A stretch of 64,000 bases of DNA, taken from Closterium sp. NIES-65. Its lineage: Eukaryota > Streptophyta > Zygnematophyceae > Desmidiales > Closteriaceae. Position 1 is the first letter of the stretch. The number at the start of each line of letters is the position of its first letter. The DNA is taken from positions 1 through 64,000 of the forward strand of contig CANXME010000774.1 of the NCBI GenBank assembly GCA_948144175.1, written 5' to 3'. Shown here piece after piece: positions 32,165 through 43,463 of this stretch. The notes below the pieces were generated by a model. It worked only from the letters and a program-made list of their open reading frames with translations, was not told where the DNA came from and did not search any database. The position numbers and the translations under genes were made by a program.

Positions 32165-34965
32165 GTATGCTGTGACTTATAGTGACGAGGGTGACTGTTA
32201 CCGGTGTTTCTCGCCCGATCCGGGCATTGAGACTGCTGCTCTAGGTGCTGGTGAGGCTGCTACTCTTGGTGCTAGTGCGGCTGTTGCTCTAGGTGCCAGT
32301 GCGTGTGGCGTCTGGCGATGCTGGGCCTGGAGGTTCTCCGGGTGCTTCGTCTCGGCGGGAGCCACTCTCTCCACAAGAGTTGCGTGAGTGGTTTGCCCGG
32401 CGCTGGAGGCGTACTACTGGAGCTTCTTCGGCTGCTGAGGGTGCTGGTGCCGCCGGTCCCGGAGGTGCTCGTGCCGCGAGTACTGGAGCTGCTGGGCCTG
32501 CGGGTTCGCCTGGAGCTGGAGCTGGTGAGGGTGTTGGCGCTGAGGCTACTGCTGTCAGTCCTGGAGACGGTTCTGCTGGGGGTGCTGCTGGTGCTGCTGG
32601 AGGTGCTGCTGGCTCTGGTCCTGCTGCGGGTGCTGCTGGTCCTGCTGGAGGTCCTGCAGCTGGCGGTGGTGTTGGCGCTGGTGCTGTCCCAGCTGTGTCG
32701 AGAGTCGCCGCGCGGCCTCGGCCGTACTTCGTTCCGCTCCTTCAGCAGGTTCTTGGTCTTCCTCCTCCCTTATAGTGTCCTTCGCCTGTCCAGTCCCAAT
32801 CACAGCTTCCGACGGCCTCCCCACTGCCTGCTCCTTCTCCCTACACTGGTCCTACTGGAGGTCTTACTGAGCGTCGTGAGTTTGCGTCTCGTCCTGCGTC
32901 GCCTGTTCTTGCTGCTCGCACTAGTGGTCGCGGTTCGCGTCAGCGTCCTCCTCCTGTCCCTGGCACGCACCGGATGTCTCTGCGTCCTTCCACTGCTCCT
33001 CTGCGTGCCCCTTTGCCTTCTCCTCCTGAGTCTTCTCTTCTTGCACTTGCAGACCCAGAGTCGGACTCTCTTCGTGCTGCCAGTCCTACTGTCACGCGTC
33101 TCCTTGCTACTGTCGTCACTGACCCCTCCTTTGAGTCCACTGCTGCGTCTGCTCTTGTTGCTGAGGTCGTCGACTTTGCTGCTCGCTGTCATCTAGACTA
33201 CGCTGCTAGTCTTGTTGCTGAGTCTACGTCTGTCTGTCCTCCGTCCGTCGGGGGTGAGTGTGCTCTTGGCACGGACGTCCCTGAGGACAGGCAGGAGGAG
33301 TTCCAGTGTTTGGCTGCTGCTTCACCTCATCTTGTGTCCGTACTGCTTACCCCTGAGGGAGACCCGGATGCACTAGACATCCCGACTCCGCGCTCTTACG
33401 CGGAGGCCGTAGAGGGTCCCTACTCCTCTCAGTGGCAGGCAGCTATGGATGCAGAGATGGCTTCCTGGAAGTCCACAGGCACCTACGTTGACGCAGTTCC
33501 CCCTCCTGGGGCGAACATTGTCAGTGGCATGTGGATCTTCAGGGTGAAGCGGCCGCCAGGTTCTCCACCTGTCTTCAAGGCGCGGTACGTGGCTCGTGGC
33601 TTCAATCAGTGGCAGGGAGTTGACTACTTTCAGACCTTCTCTCCCACCCCGAAGATGACCACTCTTCGGGTGCTGCTACACATAGCCGCTCATCGTGACT
33701 ACGAGTTTCACTCCCTTGACTTCAGCACTGCTTTCTTGCAGGGTAGCCTGCACGAGGAGATCTGGCTGCGCCGTCCACCTGGCTTCACTCCTGGCTCCCA
33801 ATGGAGCCTCCGACGGCCAGTCTACGGTCTCCGCCCGGCACCGCGCGAGTGGCACGACACACTGAGGACTACGCTTGCGGCTCTTGGGTTTGCTCCCTCT
33901 ACTGCTGACCCGTCGCTGTTTCTGCGCACCGACACCTCTCTGCCGCCGTTCTACATCCTCGTGTACGTCGATGACTTGGTCTTTGCCACTACTGACACTG
34001 CTGGACTCGCCCACGTGAAGTCCGAGCTGCAGAAGAGACACACGTGCACAGACCTGGGTGAACTGCGCAACTACCTTGGCTTGCAGATCACCCAGGACAA
34101 AGCACGCCGCACCATTACCCTGACTTAGTCCCACATGGTGCAGCAGGTCCTTCAGCGCTTCGGCTTCACGTACTCCTCGCCTCAGGCCACTCCTCTGCCT
34201 ACTCGCCACTCGCTCTCAGCTCTGCCTTCGGATGAGTCCGTAGAGTCGAGTGGCCCGTACCCAGAGCTTGTTGGCTGCCTCATGTACCTGATGACCTGCA
34301 CACGACCTGACCTTGCATACCCTCTTAGCATTCTCGCACGCTATGTTGCTCCTGGGAGACACCAACCAGAGCACATGGCTGCAGCGAAGAGGGTGTTTCG
34401 CTACTTGTGCAGTACGTCGGGCATGGGGCTAGTGCTTGGAGGGCAGAGTCCAGTGGTCCTCACTGGGCACGCAGACGCTTCTTGGGCTGACGACCAGGCT
34501 AAACAGCGGTCGTTACAGGGTTACACCTTCAGCCTTGGTTCCGGCTCTGTTTCGTGGCGGGCTACTCGCTCGTCTTCTGTTCTCGGCTCCAGTTGTGAGG
34601 CTGAGATCTACGCCGGAGCCATGGCTGCTCAGGAGCTTCGCTGGCTCACCTACCTGCTGACTGACCTCGGAGAGCCGCCTTGTTGTCCTCCAGTGCTGTA
34701 CGTAGACAACAAGGCCATGCTGGCCTTGTGTCGGGAGCAGCGCCTGGAGCACAGAACGAAGCACATTGCTCTCCGCTACTTTCTTGCTCGTGAGCTGCAG
34801 CAGCGTGGTCAGTTACGACTTGCGTACGTGCCTCTGAGGCCAACACTGCTGATATCTTCACTAAGGCACTTGCGCCTTGTGATCATCAGCGCTTCTGTAC
34901 TCAGCTTGGTCTTGTACCTGTCTTGCCTCACTTACTCATTTCTTGATCTTGCTTACACTATGACA
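32165..34965 (+). pseudogene. copia B gag remnant fused to linker, RT and RNase H
   Basis: Continuation of B after the C insertion. GTATGCTGTGACTTATAGTG restores the gag reading YAVTYSDEGDCYRCFSPDPG. About 140 bp later, near 32305, the sequence becomes the integrase-RT linker (GASSRREPLSPQELREWFAR) in another frame. Protease and integrase are therefore deleted. The linker Gly/Ala repeat runs to about 32690. RT-RNase H follows from 32974: SMRLRPST-type sequence, AEMASWKSTGTYVDAVPPPG, LDFSTAFLQGSLHEEIWLRR, VYVDDLVFATTDTAG. A TAG at 34126-34128 stands for the Gln of TLTQSHMVQQ. RNase H includes LTGHADASWADDQAKQ and VDNKAMLALCREQRLEHRTK. A small deletion shifts the frame near 34830. Confidence 0.9.
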
Positions 34966-35158
34966 TATATATTTATACTACTGCTCTTACTTGTTTAGCC
35001 TGTTATATATATATGTGTTCCTGCATGTGAACTGGCCTTGTGGCCTTGAACTTGTGCTCGGAATGTGTGGTGACTTTGTGATCCACCCTGAGCTTTGCTT
35101 TGTTTTGCTTGACTGGTCTTGTGACCCCTTGTTCTCCCCCACTTTGCCTATGGGAGTG

Positions 35159-35279
35159 TGTCAAATTATAATGTTGTGTAGGCTATAGTGGGGTAGCCTA
35201 TATGGGGTACACATTTCTAGGGTTGCATATTTGTATCACTTTCGTTTCTTAGTCAATCATTCTCGTTTCAGTTTTCTCA
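35159..35279 (+). repeat. copia B 3' LTR, 121 bp
   Basis: Starts TGTCAAATTATAATGTTG and ends CAGTTTTCTCA. It follows the polypurine tract CTATGGGAGTG (35148-35158). AAATT on its right matches 22374-22378. Confidence 0.95.
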
Positions 35280-35284
35280 AAATT

Positions 35285-35326
35285 TAGGCCCCTAATCTTC
35301 GTAGACCTCGTCCTTAGTATATAACG
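35285..35326 (+). repeat. Solo LTR of the E family, right end
   Basis: The last 42 bp of the LTR that begins at 21554, including CCCTAATCTTCGTAGACC and TCCTTAGTATATAACG. The terminal CA is changed to CG. It is followed by GCAGT, the second copy of the target duplication. Confidence 0.9.
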
Positions 35327-36103
35327 GCAGTGGGGTTGGTGAGACTACATTGACTTGCAACAGTGGTGCTGGCAGCGGCAGTAATGATGCTGGTGGTGGT
35401 GACTTTTATTACAGCTGTCGTTGTTATGGCAGTGGTGACAGCTGTAGCAGTGACAGCAATTCAAAGAGTAGATGCACTGGCAACAGCGACAGTAGCAGTC
35501 ACTGCCTATGTACCAAGAGCGCAAGCAGTGATATGGGTGATGGAAGAAGCCCCATTTGCAGTAAGGTTGGAGGAGACAGTGGCTGCAGTCACAGTCACCT
35601 TGCTTGGAGGATGAGTGGAAAGATGTTTACGTGCTATGGCAGCGAAGGTAATAGTGGTGGTGGCATTGGTAGTGGTGGTGGCATCAGTGGTAATGGTGGT
35701 TTCAGCATGATGCACCAGATACAGGTGTCAAGTGGTACTCTCTAGTTTCTTTGCTCTCTTCTGTGCTTGTGGTTGCAGCCAGTGGCCATGGGTTGCCATG
35801 TGGTTACAGATAGCAAGTGGTGTGAGTGTAACATTTGTACATTCCCCTCTTTTCCCAGCTCGTATTGGCTGAAAATGAGAGCGCGTGCGCTGATGAACGA
35901 GAGCGCACTGACAGTATTCCGAATTCCAATCACACAAAACGTCTCCAATTCAGAACCAGACCGTCCAGTGTAGTCGCTGCCTAGGTTAGGTAATATCACA
36001 GCAACGTATCACTTATCTTCCCAGCGTTCGCGCCGCTCTCTAACTTCGCATCCCTTAACTTAGTAGCTATAGTTTTAACTCTCGCTATAGTTTTAACTCC
36101 GAG
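35327..36103 (+). other. Host sequence: GTG/GCA-rich repeat ORF and region upstream of the F-box gene
   Basis: From 35332 to 35614 a Val/Ala/Thr-rich frame (TAVVVMAVVTAVAVTA) lies in register with the TVAPL repeat frame at 21348-21553 once the nested insertions and one target copy are removed. A single TGA near 35353 separates them. After that, 35620-35710 is rich in GGTGGT triplets. From about 35750 to 36103 there is no gene. Just before the F-box ATG, GCTATAGTTTTAACTC occurs twice (36066-36081, 36084-36099), possibly promoter elements. Confidence 0.45.
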
Positions 36104-36481
36104 ATGCCACGTTCTTCAAACTCGTCGTTGGACGAATCCTCGGCCGTTATTATCGACCGTCTGTCTGACGATCTGCTGACGTCACTTGACGCGGCAACTC
36201 CGCCAGTGGACCGTTTATCAGACGACATCTTGTGCTCCGTCCTCTGTCTAGCTTCCGTCGACGACTCTCCCCCGTTACATCTCTTGCTTGTCTGCAAGCG
36301 ATGGCTTTGCCTAGCTTGTCCCGTTCAGACCTCCATTCCCTCCACCTTCTTTAATTCTCTCTGCACTCAAAAGCCAGCTTTTCCGCGCAAAAGCGTCAGC
36401 CGCAATGTCAGCGGAAGCAGCAACAGCAGCAGCAGCAGCACGATAAGCAGCACCGCCAGTAGCAGCAGCAGCAGAAGCACC
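36104..36481 (+). pseudogene. F-box/LRR host gene, 5' part (F-box)
   Basis: Starts MPRSSNSSLDESSAVIIDRL. Two similar segments, DRLSDDLLTSL (19-29) and DRLSDDILCSVL (36-47), are followed by LHLLLVCKRWLCLA (58-71). The second segment plus LLLVCKRW is a recognisable F-box of about 40 residues, which binds Skp1 in SCF ubiquitin ligases. A Ser-rich region with an AGC triplet run (36415-36480) follows. Copia F interrupts at the target GCACC (36477-36481). Removing F and one target copy continues the same frame at 48559 as STSTNTGTIHDNSRN. Without the insertions, this gene would most likely encode a substrate-recognition F-box protein with C-terminal leucine-rich repeats. Confidence 0.75.
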
Positions 36482-36615
36482 TCTTAGAAACTAGGCAGGA
36501 ATGTGTTTGACTATGGAGAGATTTTGGTTCAAGAAGGAAACCTAAGGGGTTATACCCCACAGTATTTACCCCACTACAGCCTACCCATAACTATAACATA
36601 TGTATATGTTTGACA
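36482..36615 (-). repeat. copia F 3' LTR, 134 bp
   Basis: On the minus strand it begins TGTCAAACATATACATATG and ends CCTAGTTTCTAAGA, so the terminus is GA, not the usual CA. The core is present as GGCTGTAGTGGGGTAAAT. It differs from the 5' copy at about seven sites. The polypurine tract is at 36616-36628. Confidence 0.93.
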
Positions 36616-36848
36616 CACCCCCATAGGCAAAGTGGGGAAGAGCAAGAGGTAAAAAGACCAGTCAAGGAAAGCAAAACAAGCTCAGGGTGGATCACAACGT
36701 CACCACACACACTGAACACAAGCAAACGGCCACAAGGCCAGTTCACATGCAGAGGTATATATGCAACAAGAACAGTACAGTGATCTCTACCTAGCAAGAG
36801 CAAGCATGCAGGTATATATATATATATAGATCACAGTACAAGCAGAGA

Positions 36849-39800
36849 CTACAGCAAGTGTGGAAACGTAGGCACAAGGCCCAACAAAGTACAAAAGCGC
36901 TGATGGTCACCATACGGAAGTGCCTTGGTGAATATATCAGCAGTGTTGGCCGGAGTGGCCACGTGAGCAAGGCGAAGCTGACCCCGCTGCTGCAACTCTC
37001 GAGCCAGGAAGTAACGCAGAGCGATGTGCTTTGTTCTGTGCTCCAGTCTGTGCTCCTGACACAAGGCAATGGTGGCCTTGTTTTCAACGTACAAAACTGG
37101 AGGAGAACGAGGCCGCTCTCCCAGGTCGGTCAGCAGGTAGGTGAGCCAGCGTAACTCCTGTGCAGCCATGGCTGTGGCGTAGATCTCAGCCTCACAACTG
37201 GAGCTGAGAACAGAAGACGAGCATGTAGACCGCGAAGAAACAAAGCCGGAGCCAAGGCTGAACGAGTAACCTTGTGACGACCGCTGTGTAGCCTGGTCGT
37301 CAACCCAAGAAGCGTCTGAGTGCCCAGTGAGGACAACTGGACTCCGCCCTCCAAGCACGAGCCCCATGCCTGATGTACTGCACAAGTAGCGCAGTACCCT
37401 CTTAGCAGCATCCATGTGCACCTTTCGGTGCCGACCAGGAGCCACGTAGCGAGCCAGAAGGCCAGAAGGGTACGTAAGGTCAGGATGAGTGCAGGTCATC
37501 GGGTACATGAGGCTGCCCACTAGCTCTGGGTAAGGACCACTCGGCTCTACAGACTTGTCCGAAGGTGGAGCTGAGAGCGAGTGACATGTAGCCAGAGGAG
37601 TGGCCTGTGCCGAGGACCAGGTGAAGCCGAAGCGCTGAAGGACCTGCTGCACCATGTGTGACTGAGTCAGGGTGATGGTGCGGCGTGCTCTGTTGCGGGT
37701 GATCTGCAAGCCAAGGTAACTGCGGAGCTCACCCAGGTCTGTGCACGTGTGTCTCTTCTGCAGCTCCAACTTCACCAGGGCGAGAGCCTCAGTGTTAGCA
37801 GTGGCAAAGGCCAAGTCGTTGACGTACACGAGGATGTAGAACGGCAGCAGCGAAGTGTCGGTGCGCAGAAACAACGACGGGTCAGCAGTCGACGGAGTAA
37901 ACCCAAGACCCGCAAGTGTCGTCCTCAGTGTGTCGTGCCACTCACTGGGCGCCTGGCGGAGACCGTAGACCGGCCGCCGGAGGCTCCACTTGGTACCAGG
38001 AGGGAACGACCTAGTGAAGCCAGGCGGGCGGCGCAGCTAGATCTCCTCATGCAGGCTGCCCTGTAAGAAAGCTGTGCTGAAGTCAAGAGAGTGAAGCTCG
38101 TAGTCACGCTGAGTGGCAACGTGCAGCAGCACCCGAAGAGTGGTCATCTACGGGGTGGGGGAGAAGGTCTGGAAGAAGTCAACTCCCTCTCGCTGACTGA
38201 AGCCTCGAGCAACGTAACGAGCCTTGAAGACTGGCGGAGAACCTGGCGGTCGCCTCACCTTGAAAATCCACATGCCGTCGACGATGTTTGCCCCGTACGT
38301 GCCTTTGGACTTCCAGGATGCCATCTCTACGTCCATGGCTGTCTGCCACTGAGAAGGGTACTCACCCGCGATCGCCTCAGCGTAAGAGCGCGGGGTCGGG
38401 ATGTCTGGTGCATCCGGGTCTCCCTCAGGGGCAAGCAACATGGCCACGAGATGAGGCGCAGCGGCTGCAAGACACTCAAGGTCCTCGTGCCTGTCCTGAA
38501 GGACGTTCGTGCTAAGAGCACACTCACCCCAGACGAACGGAGGACAGACAGATGCAGACTCAGCAGTAAGACTAGCAGCGTAGTCTAGATGACAGGCAGC
38601 AGCAAAGTCGACAAGCTTAGTAACTAGGGCAGACGCAGCAGTGGACTCAAATGACGGGTTAGAGTCATTAGTGGCTAAGAGATGCGTGACAGTAGGATGC
38701 TCAGTACGAAACTGGTCGGACTCAGGGTCCGCAACGTCAGGCAGAGAGGACGCAGGGGGAGACAGCAGAGGAGCACACGGCGGAGGAGAGGAAGGACGAC
38801 GGACTACAAGGTTGGTGTCGAGGACAGCCGGCTGACGCGGACGAGGAACACGACGACCGGAACGACCAGAATAGACAGGCGAGACAGGACACGACGCAGG
38901 CTCACGACGCTCAGCAAGGCCCCCTGTATGCTCAGTGTACGGAGAAGGAGCAGGCAGCGGTGAGCCAGGCTGTAACGGAAGACCAGTAGACGAATGGAGT
39001 CCGAGAACCTAGCAAAGCGCAGAGTCAGGCGGTGGCTAAAACGACGGAGATGGCGGAGCGAAGAACAGGCGCGGCTGTGCAGTGCCACTAGCACCAGCCG
39101 CTCCAGCAGCTCCAGAACCCTCAGCGCCAGCTCCTCCAGGACCAGCTCCACCAGTTGCAGCACCCCCAGAACCGGCACCTCCAGTCCCAGGGTCCTCAGC
39201 CTCTGTGCCTCCAGCAGCAGCACCTCCAGCCCCAGCAGCTCCAGTACCTCCAGTACGAGCACCTCCGGGACCAACGACTCCAGCACCTCCAGTAGACAAA
39301 GGACCAGCAGCACTCCCAGCTCCTGTGACGTCAGCAGAAGTACCTCCAGCAGTAGAGCCCCAAGCTCCAGAAGCGCGACCCTGACGGCGACCGTACTAGT
39401 CGTGCAGCTGCTGTGAGGTGAGAGGCACACGCGGACGAAGGCGACTACTCCAAGGAGACCGCGTAATAGCAGTCTCAGAACCCTCAGGCGTCGCACCCCC
39501 AGACTCAGCACCCCCAAGCTCCTCACACAAAGGCTCAGCACCCCCAGACGCAGCACCCCCAGGCTCAGGACCTCCAGGCTCCTCACGCGCAGGCTCAGCA
39601 CCTCCAGGCTCCGCACCCTCAGGCTCCTCACGCTCAGTCTCAGTGCCCCCAGACTCCGCACCCATAGTCTCAGCACCCCCACGCTCCGCACCTCCAAGCT
39701 CCGCACCCCCAAACTCCGTACCCCCAAGGACAGCACCACCCCCAGCAGGACCTAAGTCACCAGTGACCTCAACAGGCGCAGTTACGGGAGGGTCTACCTG

Positions 39801-42353
39801 AGAGACACCTGAAGGAGCAGGACCTGGCGCGGGGAGGGGGTCTACCTGGGGAGGACCTGGGGCAAGAAAGAGCGGCGGGGGGGGGCGAGGGGCAGTGCGG
39901 TAGGGAAAGATACGATAAAAGGGAACTGACTCGTCAAAGGTGACGTCCTGAGACGGAAAGACAAGGCGCGAGGCGAGGTCGTAAAACTGCCAACCAGGCG
40001 CATCAGGGACAAAGCCAAGGAAGACGCAGGGAATGGCGCGAGGGGAGAGCTTGTCCATGGTGGTATCGCGGACAAAGGCACGAGCACCCCAGACGCGGAA
40101 ACGTGACGCATCGCCAACCTTCCCCGTCTACAGCAGTGTGGGCGAGGTCTCTGGAGCAGAGACACGGGGCCAGAGGTTGAGCTGATGCGCGGTGTACCGG
40201 ACCGCAAACGGCCACAAAAAATGGGGGGCAGCCGCATGGATCATGGAGGTACGAGCAACCTCCATGACTAAGCCAATGCGGCGCTCAGCAACCCCATTCT
40301 GCTGCGGAGAGGCCGGAAGCGTGAAAGCTCGGCGGATGCCGTGCTCCGCACAGAAGGCGGCCAAGAGGTCTGAGGAGAACTCACCACCTCTGTCAGAGTG
40401 CAGACGCGAGACAGGAATGTCCGACTAAAACCGCTCGCGGAGCTGGAGACGAGTAGCGCGGATCCAGGGGATCAAAACATCAGGGACTTCCCCCTTGCGC
40501 TGCAAGGGGAAGACCGTGGTGTAGAGCGTGTAGTCGTCGACAACCAGCAGGAAGTACCGCTCGTGGCCCTGTCCACGGACGCGGGCTGGGCCCCACACGT
40601 CCAGGTAGAGAGTCTGCAGTGGAGCCTCTGTGGGAGGGAACGAGGAGTGAGGAGCGGCGCGTTGCCGCCCCTCGACGCAAGGAATGCAGGGCGGCGCAGG
40701 CGAGGGAGGGAGGGCAGGCAGAGACCTGGGAAGACCAGAAACAAGAAAGCTAGAGTGCATGCTACAAAGGCGAGGCAGGGAGGGGTGTCCCAGGCGGTGG
40801 TGCCATAGGAGGGTGTCGTGAGACAGCCAGCGACACTCACACTGGGTAGCTACCTGAGCAGACGCGTACATCTGGGGAGACAAAGGGGTGGAGCGCGATG
40901 TAGTGGTGAGGGTGTACAGACTCGACCCTGGCGCACGTGTGAACGTGGCCAGGTGACGGCCGGTCCGGGAGCACGTGCAGATTGCCACACGCTGTCCTCC
41001 AGGAGTAAAGGTGTCAACCCAGTGATCCTGAAGGACGGCGTTGCTCACCAAGTTCATAGAGAACGAGGGGAGGTGGAGACCAGACAGCTCACCAGACGGG
41101 ACCGCCGGACACAGAAGCACAGTGGAAGACCGTGCAAGCACTGGGCCCCCAGAGGGGTCAGCCAGTGAGATAGGGACATGTGCAGGGAGGGGAGGGTCTG
41201 TGGTGCTGTCACGAAAGAAGCAGCGGGAAGCACCAGAGTCAAGTGTAAAGGTGTGCTAGGCCTGTGCGGATGCAGTACCAGGGGGAGCAGACTCACGAGC
41301 ACCTAGAGCTGCTGGCGCTATACCTAGGGCTATACCGGGGTCAGGCGGCACACACAAGTAGCAGTCACCCTCAGCACTAACAGTCAATGCATACATGGCA
41401 GCAAGAATAGCATCATAATCAAGATCAAAGATAGGTACATCACGCCTAAGCAGGTCTGCCCAGTTGGGGAACTCAATAGCATCAGGAAACTTGACGCGCC
41501 AGGCGTCGCTAAGCCGAGCAAAGCAGCGGTACTCGGTGTGAAAGCCTGTGCTCTGGCGACCAGCGTAGGGACCTACGCGAATGAAATAGGGGCAGCGACC
41601 AGGACCCCCAAACGCCCCACACCCGGCATACCAGTCAAGAAGCTGCTGGGAAGTGGGGGTCTTGCGCTGACGCTGCAGCGGCTGCTACTGCCCCTGGCCA
41701 CCACTGGTGTCACCCAAGCCCCCACCACCACTGCCACCACCACTCCCCCCTCCGCCACCACCGCCGCCGCCACCGCCACCGCTCCCGGCACCACCACCGC
41801 CCCCACCACCACCTCCACCCCCACAACCACCCCCACGACCTCCACCTCCCCGCCGCCTCCACCACCGCCCCCTCCACTGCCACGTCCGCCACCCCTGCCA
41901 CCCTTGCCTCCCCTGGAGCCGCTGCACTTCCCACTAGGAGCGGAAGCAGCTGCGACCTTCTCAACACCAAGGAGGTCGACAGCAGCAGTTGCGGAGGCGT
42001 AGGAGGGGGTAAGAGGGGAGGGGGAGCACCCCTCAAAGAGGGGAGAGCGAGGAGTACCACGAGCAGCACCTACAACGTAGATGTTCTTTTCGGCTGCTAG
42101 GAGGTGCTTCTCAAAGTCGGCGACAGTGAGAGTGGTAGGGTCTAGGGCTAGGAAGTGGTCCCTGACAAAGCTAAGAGTGTCAGGGAGGCGGGTGACGAGG
42201 AAATAGAGAGTGAAGTACATCGGGGGGGGGGGGGGGTTTGCGGCGCAGAACTCGGCTGGAAGGGCGGCACGAAAGCAAGTGTCACTAGTGCGAAGGTGAG
42301 AAATGAGGTCCTCAGCAGTGGTAAACGACGACAGGTCGAGGAACAGGTAGGGT
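36849..42353 (-). pseudogene. copia F gag (3' part) and pol pseudogene
   Basis: Reading leftwards from the E insertion point: gag with YFLVTRLPDTLSFVRDHFL and a Gly tract (41700-41930), then a frameshift near 41560. Next come protease DSGASRCFFRDSTT near 41205-41250 and integrase at 40130-41141 (YLDVWGPARVRGQGHERYF, QQNGVAERRIGLVMEVART). The linker with GGAEPGGAE and GGTGAAGAGGAAAGG types covers 39040-39740, and RT-RNase H covers 36849-38447. Stops include TAG near 38038 (EEI-stop-LR, Trp lost), 38146, 40133 (LL-stop-TG, Trp lost), 40427 and 41257. The RT catalytic box reads VYVNDLAF at about 37820, with Asn for the first catalytic Asp. RNase H ends ANTADIFTKALPYGDHQRF. Confidence 0.9.
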
Positions 42354-43227
42354 TGTTATGTGATGCTATCATCTGCATTCACGTCTATCTGCCTCCCATC
42401 ATGTGTTCGTGCGCTGCATGCGTGGTGTGAGCGTGTGCAAGAATTTGTGTTTTGTGCGGTTTGGTTTTTCTGAGTGTGTGTGAATGTTATTTGGCTTGAG
42501 CAGATATCTGAAGTGACTCCTCTGCTCAAGAGCTTTCCGACGAACCAAGTATCGCTTCAATCGGAGCACGATCAAGAAAGTTACGAACGTTGGAGTTCGT
42601 ATGCTTTTCATTTTTGATTGTGGCAACTGTGGGAAGTTGTGGGGTTGACTCAATATGGGGTACAGACTTTTGGGGGTTGGGAAATTCGTCTTTTCTACTG
42701 TAGTTGCTGCCAAATGGTTGGGTGAAACCAAACCAGGTTGGCAAGTGTGGCCAAGTTGGGTTGAGGTGGATTGTGGAGGTTGGGATAGTGACAAAGGTCA
42801 AAGTTGGGTTGCCTATGGAGAGGGGAATTGTGTGGCATGGGGTTACCTTGGTTGGGGACTCTCTTGGGACCTTCCCTCTCATCCTACGCATCCCTTCCAC
42901 CTGGTTTATTGCCACTCTAACTCTCTTGTGTAGTGATTGTGAACTTGTGAGAACTTTGTGATTGAGTTAAGATTCCATGGCAGCATACCCCCTAGTGCGC
43001 CGAAATTGATAACTCAATAAATACTTCACCTTTTTGTACGATTAAACTTGGGAATTGTAGCCACAGAGTATAGCTACAACATATCTGAGTTTGGTGAAGT
43101 TTGGACAGTGCGTGTATCGTCGACGGCGTTTCATGTGAGCGCGACGTTTTTGTCCAGAATTCAAAGCCAACGATTTTGAGAATTTTAGGCACCTAATCTT
43201 CCTAGACTCCGTCCTTAGTCTCTAACA
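42354..43227 (+). repeat. copia E 5' LTR, 874 bp
   Basis: TGTTATGTGATGCTATCATC at the start and TTAGTCTCTAACA at the end. It is the same length as the 3' LTR, with few substitutions between them. The sequence includes a conserved block GCATACCCCCTAGTGCGCCG near 42985. Unrelated to the short LTRs of the A-L lineage. Confidence 0.96.
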
Positions 43228-43229
43228 AG

Positions 43230-43241
43230 TGGTATCAGAGC
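43230..43241 (+). promoter_or_regulatory. copia E primer-binding site
   Basis: TGGTATCAGAGC, an exact match to the complement of the plant initiator-Met tRNA 3' end, two bases inside the LTR. Confidence 0.92.
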
Positions 43242-43463
43242 TGATCAAGGACTTTGTGGAGAGTCTACTAAAGTGTGAAGACCCTCCTAGACCCACCATG
43301 GCCTGTGGGCGTGCCTAAGTGGAGTTCTGGAGGTTGGAAGTGAATTCAGCTAAGGGGAAACTCTGCCGAAATTTCGTTGGCGCCGACACTTGTGAAGATT
43401 GTGTGGATCTACATTGTGACCAGCAAAGAGGGGAGCTGGAACCTCTGATTGGGAGCAGAGGAG

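Larger units (their letters stand above)
22379..35279 (+). mobile_element. Ty1/copia element B with nested copia C
   Basis: Plus-strand element with 121-bp LTRs and target duplication AAATT (22374-22378 and 35280-35284). Its gag is interrupted by complete element C at 24818-32164. After C, gag sequence continues for about 140 bp and then jumps to the integrase-RT linker, so protease and integrase have been deleted. RT and RNase H remain. Without C it is about 5.5 kb and could move only with proteins from a relative. Confidence 0.95.
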
